Assembly (NCBI GenBank): GCA_036146215.1
Contig: JAYYJN010000139.1
Span: 1 to 7,636 of the forward strand
Direction of reading: 5' to 3'
DNA length: 7,636 nt
From: UBA7805 sp036146215
Lineage (GTDB): Bacteria > Planctomycetota > Planctomycetia > Pirellulales > UBA7805
Shown here: positions 1-4,988 of the stretch, in pieces
Position numbering within the stretch: position 1 is the stretch's first letter
Layout of the letters: each line of letters opens with the position of its first letter
Notes under the pieces: model-generated
Databases searched by the model: none
What the model saw: the letters and a program-made list of their open reading frames with translations, nothing else
What the model was told of the DNA's origin: nothing
Made by a program: the position numbers and the translations under genes

Positions 1-4
1 ACTT

Positions 5-107
5 GGTTACAACCTGCCCGCACCTTGCTTATCAACTTGCAGCAGACGCCCGGGTCGGAGCAATACCAGCGGTGTGCCGCCACCCCAGCAAGGCTAGGAT
101 TTGTACT
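5..107 (+). ncRNA. Possible structured RNA, rod-like fold (weak)
   Basis: The left strand (5-29) can pair with the right strand (87-107). The core is CCTTGCT (23-29) with AGCAAGG (87-93), 7 bp. It extends outward, after an internal loop (17-22 against 94), through 13-16 with 95-98, 8-12 with 101-105, and 5-6 with 106-107. Inside, two small arms are possible: TTGC/GCAA (37-40 with 60-63) and GCGG-TGTG-CCGC (69-80). The length near 100 nt and the GCCCGG, GGAGCA and GGTGTGCCG elements loosely recall the small bacterial SRP RNA. The GGAA tetraloop and the TCAGG strand of SRP domain IV are missing, so I do not call it SRP RNA. Two G-U pairs slightly favour the + strand. It could be a chance fold. 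Confidence 0.15.
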
Positions 108-264
108 CCCTGAAAACGGCCTTATTACAGCAGTATTACTGCGTAGATTCAAGTGGCACGTGATAACCCACCGGGTAGTAAAAATTTAAAATTAGAACAA
201 TCCACCGAGCGCTAGTAATTTTGTCTTCCGTAATGTGTCATAATAGATGCCGCATTGCTCGCAA

Positions 265-305
265 CGCTTGAGTGCCTCATTTTGTTCTACTTTTGGTCGC
301 TTGAG
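265..305. repeat. 8-bp direct repeat CGCTTGAG upstream of the kinase gene
   Basis: CGCTTGAG occurs at 265-272 and again at 298-305. The copies are 33 bp apart start to start, about three helical turns, and lie 42 to 82 bases before the kinase GTG. Same-face spacing would suit a dimeric regulator, but an 8-bp repeat can arise by chance. Confidence 0.2.
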
Positions 306-346
306 CATCATCAATAGTGGTCACCCGATGCGGCTTTCCGTATTGA

Positions 347-1354
347 GTGGCAAAGCAAATCAAAGGTTCTATGAGGATCATCGCACATTATCAATTGGGT
401 GATGTACTTGGTGTTGGAACCGTGGGGACGGTATATCGGGCAATCGACCAACTCAACGACCAGGAAGTGGCAATTAAGATTCTTTTGCCTCAGATTCTGG
501 AGGACTCTCAAATAGCCCGTCGATTCAATCGAGAGATGTCGATTCTGGAAAAGCTGAATCATCCACATATTGTGCACTATCTCACTGGGGGTGCCGCGGG
601 CGGACGCCCCTACTATGTAATGGAGTTGGTAAACGCCGGATCGCTGAAAGATCAATTAACAATCCACGGACACCTTTCTTGGCAGCAGGCCTGTCGTTTC
701 GGGATTCAAATTTGCTCGGCATTACAGCACGCACACAATCATGGAATTATTCATCGGGATTTGAAGCCCTCCAATCTCTTTATGGACGAATCCGGAAACT
801 TGAAATTGGGAGACTTCGGAATTGCTCGCGATACGCACCAAGTCGACTTGACCGATGTGGGACTGGCTGTCGGGACTTACGCCTATATGTCACCCGAGCA
901 GATCTGCGCCGATACAAATATTTCGGATAAGACGGATCTCTATGCCTTAGGGTGTTTGCTTTACGAAATGATCACGGGCTATCAACCGTACGACGGTGAT
1001 AACTTTGCCAGGATTTTCGATCAACATCTGAAAAGCGATCCGCCCAGAATTCGAGACACGGTGCCGGATGCTCCCGAAGAACTTGAGGAGCTGATCGTGC
1101 AGTTGATGGCAAAGCATCCGGCACAAAGGCCTTTTAACGCACGGTACGTGCAAGGATTTCTTCAAGATCTGTTGGAGCAAAAGGGTGGAGGAGGGGCATC
1201 GGAAAAAAAACAAATTTCCACGTTGAGTCGCGCTCGACCAGCCGGCCTATCACCTTATGCCCGTCACTCTTGGAGCACGCTCCTTAAGTTAGTAGGGCTT
1301 ATTGGCTTGATCTTAGCTGCAATCTTTTTGTCTCGATATTTTATTTTTAGGTAA
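347..1354 (+). CDS. Tail-anchored PknB-type serine/threonine protein kinase
   Basis: Phosphorylates Ser/Thr residues of unknown targets at the inner face of the membrane. Counting from the GTG at 347 (335 residues), the kinase domain covers about 15-275. It shows the glycine loop G22-V-G24-T-V-G27, the ATP lysine K44 (VAIK), helix C glutamate E63, the catalytic loop HRDLKPSN (136-143), DFG (156-158), the activation-segment end GTYAYMSPEQ (176-185) and R261 of the last subdomain. All catalytic residues are present, so it should be active. A Gly4 and Lys-rich linker (279-290) leads to one hydrophobic segment (about 312-329) and a six-residue end RYFIFR. Unlike classic PknB proteins there is no outer sensor domain. 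The ATG at 371 (residue 9) is an equally good start and leaves the glycine loop intact. An A8 run lies at 1203-1210 in the linker. The next gene follows after 51 bases on the same strand. Its regulator and substrates cannot be read from the sequence. Confidence 0.93.
   Translation: MAKQIKGSMRIIAHYQLGDVLGVGTVGTVYRAIDQLNDQEVAIKILLPQILEDSQIARRFNREMSILEKLNHPHIVHYLTGGAAGGRPYYVMELVNAGSLKDQLTIHGHLSWQQACRFGIQICSALQHAHNHGIIHRDLKPSNLFMDESGNLKLGDFGIARDTHQVDLTDVGLAVGTYAYMSPEQICADTNISDKTDLYALGCLLYEMITGYQPYDGDNFARIFDQHLKSDPPRIRDTVPDAPEELEELIVQLMAKHPAQRPFNARYVQGFLQDLLEQKGGGGASEKKQISTLSRARPAGLSPYARHSWSTLLKLVGLIGLILAAIFLSRYFIFR
362..366 (+). promoter_or_regulatory. Possible ribosome binding site favouring the internal kinase start
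   Basis: AAAGG lies 4 bases before the ATG at 371. The alternative GTG at 347 follows directly on an in-frame TGA (344-346) and has no purine-rich site in front of it. The site therefore leans toward a start at 371, although planctomycetes often do without a Shine-Dalgarno sequence. Confidence 0.35.
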
Positions 1355-1358
1355 GTGC

Positions 1359-1377
1359 CTGGCAACCAGAATGCCAG
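1359..1377 (+). terminator. Possible weak terminator hairpin after the kinase gene
   Basis: CTGGC and GCCAG form a 5-bp stem with a 9-base loop, starting 4 bases after the kinase stop. It is followed by CCC and then ATAATTTT (1381-1388), a poor U-tract. CTGG-CAA-CCAG is an alternative fold. It may terminate only partly, so read-through into the methyltransferase gene remains possible. Confidence 0.3.
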
Positions 1378-1405
1378 CCCATAATTTTAAGACCACAACT
1401 GCTCG

Positions 1406-2521
1406 ATGCATGCAATGCAACATATACTCGATCCGGATAACCGCACTCTGGACGGTTGGGTGAAGCAGCAAGGGCTTCCATCCTTTCGGGCTGCTCAGAT
1501 TCGTCATTGGCTTTATGGATCGCAGGTCGATTCTTTTACGGATATGACCAATTTACCGGTGGCGCTTCGTGAGCAGCTGGCGACCCAATTTCAGTGGTGG
1601 AGCACACGGGTTGCAGCCCATCAAAAGGCGGATGATGGCACCGAAAAATTATTATTGAATCTTGCGGATGGAAAAAGAATCGAGTGTGTGCTTTTGCGCG
1701 ATGGTGAGCGAAGAACAATATGCATCAGCACTCAAGTAGGGTGTGCGATGGGGTGTGTTTTTTGTGCCAGTGGGCTTGATGGTGTCGATCGAAATTTGAC
1801 TTCCGGTGAGATCGTAGAGCAGATGCTTCGCCTTAGTCGCCTGCTGCCGGATGACGAGAGACTTAGTCACATTGTAGTGATGGGCATGGGGGAGCCGCTG
1901 GCGAATTTGGCAAATCTGTTGCCTGCACTGAAACTGGCGTCTCAACAGGAGGGTCTAGGCATCAGTCCGCGGCGGATAACGATTTCGACCGTGGGCTTAC
2001 CCGCCGCGATGCATCGGTTGGTCGATGCGGGTGTCGCTTATAATTTAGCTGTTTCGCTGCACGCGGCTAACGATGCACTGCGCGACCAGTTAGTACCGGT
2101 TAATGCAAAGGCCGGTCTGACCGCGATTCTGAAAGCTGCAGACGCCTATTTTAACGCCTCAGGGCGCCGTTTGACCTACGAATACGTCCTTTTGGGAGGA
2201 GTTAACGATCGAAGATGCGATGCGTTGGAGTTGGCTGAGATCTTAGGCGGGCGGCCTGCACTCCTGAATTTGATTCCATACAATCCGGTGGCTGGTCTTC
2301 CCTATGTGACGCCCACCCATGCATCCGTGCAAGCTTTCTGTTCGCTGCTGGAGCAACGGGGAATCAATATTCAAATCCGTCGCCGCAAAGGCTCTCGGAT
2401 TGATGCGGCGTGTGGCCAGTTGCGGCGCTCCCGGGCGGGGACATCCAAAACAAGCGAACCGGATCTGATTTCGCCCAACGTCATAGCGCCGCGCGATTTA
2501 AACTCGCCCGAAAGCGATTAA
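1406..2521 (+). CDS. rlmN: Dual-specificity RlmN-type 23S rRNA (A2503)/tRNA methyltransferase, radical SAM
   Basis: RlmN methylates C2 of A2503 in 23S rRNA, and A37 of some tRNAs, using two SAM molecules per turnover; this tunes the peptidyl-transferase centre. The 371-residue protein has the usual family length. The N-terminal part (about 14-80) is the RNA-binding region with the family pattern FRAAQIRHWLY. The cluster motif is C113-x3-C117-x2-C120. The two further catalytic cysteines are present: C106, seven residues before the cluster as in E. coli RlmN, and C336 in RIDAACGQL. The SAM motif MGMGEP is at 159-164, and SLHA and LIPYNP are typical blocks. A polar tail of about 30 residues follows. 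Cfr, which methylates C8 of the same base, is closely related; RlmN is favoured by context but not proven. ATG at 1415 is an alternative start; neither has a clear ribosome site. The TAA overlaps the stop of the convergent neighbour. Confidence 0.88.
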   Translation: MHAMQHILDPDNRTLDGWVKQQGLPSFRAAQIRHWLYGSQVDSFTDMTNLPVALREQLATQFQWWSTRVAAHQKADDGTEKLLLNLADGKRIECVLLRDGERRTICISTQVGCAMGCVFCASGLDGVDRNLTSGEIVEQMLRLSRLLPDDERLSHIVVMGMGEPLANLANLLPALKLASQQEGLGISPRRITISTVGLPAAMHRLVDAGVAYNLAVSLHAANDALRDQLVPVNAKAGLTAILKAADAYFNASGRRLTYEYVLLGGVNDRRCDALELAEILGGRPALLNLIPYNPVAGLPYVTPTHASVQAFCSLLEQRGINIQIRRRKGSRIDAACGQLRRSRAGTSKTSEPDLISPNVIAPRDLNSPESD

Positions 2522-4188
2522 TTCTGATCTGGCATCGCCGCACCGAAGGTCATGCTCATCAGCGGCATTGCGCGGAGGATGTTTTGTTCCACCGTGATCC
2601 GGGCCCGAAGTCCGTTTTCAATCTGCTGAATCCCGTATCGCACAGCATCTTCTTCCTGCAGCATTCCGGCGATCGGCAAATACATTGCACCGTTTTCCTC
2701 GTCCAATTCCACAGCAAACTGCATAATCGTTCCCATATGCAATACTGCTTCGGCCGGTTCGGTCACCTCATCACTCGCCTTGGCTGAAGCATCGATTACT
2801 TTTTTCAGATCCTCAATGCCATTGCCACCCATCGCAAGATAAACACTTTCCGCGTTGACGCCGATTGCAACTTCTAATTGGTCTCCGATGACTTTCTTCG
2901 AATCCTCGTCCGGCACCGGGATATTCTTCCACGTGTGGATACGGTGAAAAGCATGATTCTCCGCCTCCCAATCTGGTCCCGGTATGCCACCTTGCTGACT
3001 TATCATTTCTATCAGGGGTTTGAGTGCGCTTTCTACGGCATCACCATCGCTGACCTGAGCACCCATCACGATTGATGATTGCTTGTTGAGCATCACGGCA
3101 AATCCAGCCTGGAAACTATCAGAACGCATCGTGTCAAACATGACATTCATTAGCTTGCCGAGCGATTGTTTTGCAACCTCTTTCTGATCATCGGTCAGGT
3201 CATCAGCGTTCTCAATCTCCTCCATCATCTTCTGTCGGGAGACCTTACCCTGCGCATCGATATATTTCATTTCGTCTTCCGCAGGCTTGCCCGTGAGGTG
3301 AACGGCGCCAGCAATTGCGGCGTCGACATCCAAGAAGCCGGCGTATGCCGATTTACCTTTTTGGAAACGCTCATAAGATTTGGCTGTTTGGGTTCCAGCG
3401 ATGGCGGTCGTGGAAAAATCAAGGTGAACGTTTTTATCGTCGCCATTGATTGCGACACCAATCGTTACGTCTACGGTTTCATCAATCCATTGCTTCAATC
3501 GCGCAATGTTATCTTTCATCATGGCTTGCTGTGCAGCCAAATCAGCTCCAGGTTCGGCAGCGCCCGCCATTTGCAATTGGCTCATGAGTTCCAGGAATCC
3601 TAACAACTCCGCACGTTTTTCCGCGGGGACGCTCTGCATATTCACCTTACCAGCCATGACATATTTGCTGGGAAGATCGCCTGCAAGTGCAACAGGGTCT
3701 TTCGGTAAGGTTGTTAGATTTTCTTTCAGATCGGACAAAAAGGTCCATCCGGCTTCCGTTTTGGCATACATCGGGCTATCGGTGGCCTTTAGTAATAGCA
3801 CGCCATCTCCTGCGTCTTCTGTCGCAGCCAACGGTGCCGGTAAAGATCCGAGCATTGCCTGAAAATCATTGACGGGCAGGCAGGCAATCCAATATGGCTG
3901 CACTTGTCCTAATCTGACATCGATCACGATAGGTTTGGTTTGATCAAGGCCAGCCAGCGGTTTGCCTCCCGTGAGTTGCATGATCTGCAGTTGAATCATT
4001 TGCTCCGCGTTGGGGAACCCAACAATTTCCCCAATGACTGCTGCATGCCCCATCAGTTTCTCGTAACTACTGACCGACACTACAGCGACCGAGGGATCGT
4101 CATCACCCACCGCAATCGTGGCAAAGTTGTTAGTGAATAGAAGCAGACTGCAAAAAGACAGCAGAAGAAAACGCGCATGGTGTCGCAT
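2518..4188 (-). CDS. Secreted protein of an uncharacterised planctomycete paralogous family
   Basis: Function unknown. The 556-residue product starts with a typical signal peptide: RHHAR, then a hydrophobic stretch (about 7-27) and a polar region beginning GDDD, so export is likely. There is no later membrane segment. From memory the layout fits a large family of Pirellulaceae secreted hypotheticals: after the signal come VAVVSVSSYEKLM, then LAGLDQTKPIVID, a threshold-like VNDFQAML, and later VTIGVAINGDDKNVHLDF. Two stretches look alike: TEAGWTFLSDLKENLTTLPK followed by SKYVMAGKVNMQSV, and ESVYLAMGGNGIEDLKKVID followed by AVLHMGTIMQFAVEL. This suggests two copies of one fold. No catalytic motif was found. 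A relation to DUF3352-type proteins is a guess. The ATG has a strong GAGGA site 7 bases ahead. The TAA overlaps the end of the methyltransferase gene on the other strand. Confidence 0.85.
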   Translation of the reverse strand: MRHHARFLLLSFCSLLLFTNNFATIAVGDDDPSVAVVSVSSYEKLMGHAAVIGEIVGFPNAEQMIQLQIMQLTGGKPLAGLDQTKPIVIDVRLGQVQPYWIACLPVNDFQAMLGSLPAPLAATEDAGDGVLLLKATDSPMYAKTEAGWTFLSDLKENLTTLPKDPVALAGDLPSKYVMAGKVNMQSVPAEKRAELLGFLELMSQLQMAGAAEPGADLAAQQAMMKDNIARLKQWIDETVDVTIGVAINGDDKNVHLDFSTTAIAGTQTAKSYERFQKGKSAYAGFLDVDAAIAGAVHLTGKPAEDEMKYIDAQGKVSRQKMMEEIENADDLTDDQKEVAKQSLGKLMNVMFDTMRSDSFQAGFAVMLNKQSSIVMGAQVSDGDAVESALKPLIEMISQQGGIPGPDWEAENHAFHRIHTWKNIPVPDEDSKKVIGDQLEVAIGVNAESVYLAMGGNGIEDLKKVIDASAKASDEVTEPAEAVLHMGTIMQFAVELDEENGAMYLPIAGMLQEEDAVRYGIQQIENGLRARITVEQNILRAMPLMSMTFGAAMPDQN

Positions 4189-4195
4189 AAAAAAA

Positions 4196-4200
4196 TCCTC
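4196..4200 (-). promoter_or_regulatory. Shine-Dalgarno site GAGGA of the secreted-protein gene
   Basis: GAGGA on the minus strand is separated from the ATG (4186-4188) by exactly seven T residues. The good match and 7-base spacing fix this start, and a U-only spacer should leave the site unstructured. Confidence 0.7.
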
Positions 4201-4582
4201 GATTTGGTGGTTCCGTGGTTCTCTGTTTCCGGGCCCTCCACAGAGGGTATTCCATCAAGTTGGCCCTCTCGCATTGTACCCAGCAAGGGGCCGTTTCGGG
4301 CAGGTGCCGTGCAGCAAATCGAACCAATCGGCGGGCGGCGAACTCGAATGATTGTAAAGCACTGTCTTCAGGGAAACTACGCATTCAGACCGCCATGGAT
4401 GGCAACAAAAGAGGCCCGAAAACGCCCTGAACCCGTAAATTGACCGAAGACTGGCAGGACATGGTCGGCTAGGCGGTCATGCTTTTGGATTGAGTCACCG
4501 AGTGCGTGAACGCCGCATCTCACCAGATGTTTCTCATTCAATCGCTTGCGTAGTTTATGGGGCGAGACCGTAAGCGAGGCGC
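4201..4582. other. Intergenic region between infA and the secreted-protein gene
   Basis: No gene is supported here; short open frames on both strands lack motifs and ribosome sites. It must hold the 3' end of the infA transcript and the promoter and leader of the secreted-protein gene. In that leader, GAGGG/CCCTC sequences occur three times: 4234-4238, 4243-4247 and 4264-4268. The middle one can pair with either neighbour (first pairing has a CACA loop), giving two mutually exclusive 5-bp hairpins that could act as a small RNA switch, or be chance. TACAAT, a possible -10, occurs twice on the minus strand, once within about 4275-4280 and once near 4355, but without a good -35. No tRNA-like T-loop with a pairing stem was found. 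Confidence 0.5.
4516..4529. repeat. Small hairpin element, copy 1 (downstream of infA)
   Basis: CATCT-CACC-AGATG is a perfect 5-bp stem with a 4-base loop, flanked by CCG and TTTC. A shorter version, CATC-ACA-GATG, with the same flanks lies at 7423-7440 before the EEP gene. Here it lies about 55 bases beyond the infA stop on the minus strand. There is no adjacent U-tract in that direction, so it is not a classical terminator. Confidence 0.35.
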
Positions 4583-4593
4583 TTAACGCTCGC
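4574..4593 (-). terminator. Hairpin across the infA stop codon
   Basis: GCGAG and CTCGC pair, continued by CG/CG after a single bulged base, with a 5-base loop that contains the TAA stop. The stem is 7 bp and GC-rich. No U-tract follows on the minus strand, so it may protect or shape the 3' end of the mRNA rather than terminate it. Confidence 0.25.
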
Positions 4594-4807
4594 GATAGGT
4601 GATCCGACCCTTGGTTAAATCATAGGGAGAGAGTTCAACTTTGACTTTGTCACCTGGTACGATCCGGATGAAAAATTTTCGCATCCGTCCCGCCACGTGG
4701 GCGATCACCTCATGACCACCCTCAATCTGGACGCGAAACCGCGTGTTGGCCAGAGCCTGCGTCACGGTGCCTTCCACTTCGAGTGCTTCTTCTTTCTCTT
4801 TTGCCAA
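4583..4807 (-). CDS. infA: Translation initiation factor IF-1
   Basis: IF-1 binds the A site of the 30S subunit and works with IF-2 and IF-3 during initiation. The product is a single OB/S1-type fold. The sequence AKEKEEALEVEGTVTQAL, then FRVQIEGGHEVIAHVAGRM, RKFFIRIVPGDKV and SPYDLTKGRITYRER match the conserved family from end to end. I set the start at TTG (4807-4805), which gives 74 residues, the family's normal 72-75, and begins with the expected M-A-K. A GGAG site lies 7 bases upstream. An in-frame ATG at 4879 would add 24 residues unlike any IF-1, and it lies inside a likely -10 box, so it is rejected. No recognised translation partner lies beside it; a likely own promoter sits at 4875-4902. 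Identity is very secure and the TTG start well supported. Confidence 0.97.
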   Translation of the reverse strand: MAKEKEEALEVEGTVTQALANTRFRVQIEGGHEVIAHVAGRMRKFFIRIVPGDKVKVELSPYDLTKGRITYRER

Positions 4808-4814
4808 AATAAGA

Positions 4815-4818
4815 CTCC
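4815..4818 (-). promoter_or_regulatory. Shine-Dalgarno site GGAG that sets the infA TTG start
   Basis: GGAG on the minus strand is 7 bases before the TTG at 4807. Together with the family length it decides between TTG and the upstream ATG. Confidence 0.65.
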
Positions 4819-4874
4819 AGGGGTTATTAGTACGAATATTTGTAAAGTTGGATGTTAGAAAACCTACAGCCCTT

Positions 4875-4902
4875 ATCATATCGGACTGACCTCACCCGTC
4901 TA
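4875..4902 (-). promoter_or_regulatory. Likely sigma-70-type promoter of infA
   Basis: On the minus strand, TAGACG (4902-4897, 4 of 6 matches to TTGACA) and TATGAT (4880-4875, 5 of 6 to TATAAT) are separated by 16 bases. Transcription would start near 4868 and give a leader of about 60 nt before the TTG. The ATG at 4879 lies within the -10 box and would not be on this transcript. Confidence 0.45.
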
Positions 4903-4988
4903 GAGCGATTGCGTCATCGCATTGCCCGGTTTCGAAGAAGTGCTTGACGCGGATGTTGCGAGGTGACTATTCCGGCTTTCGGTTCAGG

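Larger units (their letters stand above)
1..346. other. Upstream region without a convincing gene
   Basis: No gene is confidently seen. Frame 1 of the + strand is open from the window edge to a TAG at 214-216 (71 codons), but the translation has no recognisable motif and its base use does not look coding, so it is at best the tail of an unrecognised gene. A short frame from the ATG at 247 runs into the kinase gene out of frame and is not supported. The region otherwise holds a possible rod-like RNA fold (5-107), a 5-bp hairpin GCAGT-ATT-ACTGC (130-142), a 4-bp hairpin (166-176), an AT-rich stretch with a possible -10 CATAAT at 239-244, and an 8-bp direct repeat. The kinase promoter presumably lies here, but no -35 with good spacing was found. 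Confidence 0.5.

Noticed and set aside
48..80. Canonical small SRP RNA domain IV
   Set aside because: GCCCGG, GGAGCA and GTGTGCCG are suggestive, but the GGAA tetraloop and TCAGG strand are absent; kept only as a weak structured-RNA candidate.
1..216. Open frame of 71 codons from the left edge to TAG as a gene end
   Set aside because: No motif or coding-like base pattern, and it overlaps the pairing region; too weak to call without the upstream sequence.
247..405. Small ORF from ATG 247, product starting MPHCSQRLSA, overlapping the kinase start
   Set aside because: The P-H-C part hinted at a zinc ribbon, but there is only one such Cys, no ribosome site, and the rest runs out of frame through the kinase gene.
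311..655. 114-codon minus-strand frame over the kinase
   Set aside because: Antisense shadow of a clearly coding kinase; no motif or ribosome site.
2410..2787. 125-codon plus-strand frame across the rlmN end
   Set aside because: Begins inside the RlmN catalytic Cys motif in another frame and continues antisense to the secreted-protein gene; no family features.
3446..3862. 138-codon plus-strand frame inside the secreted-protein gene
   Set aside because: Antisense shadow; low-complexity Ser/Ala product and the opposite frame has a signal peptide and strong ribosome site.
4300..4340. tRNA T-loop (GGTTCGATT on the minus strand)
   Set aside because: The flanking bases do not pair into a T stem and no acceptor or anticodon arm can be found.
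4130..4384. 84-codon minus-strand frame upstream of the secreted-protein gene
   Set aside because: Overlaps the real start and signal peptide in another frame and has no motif or ribosome site.
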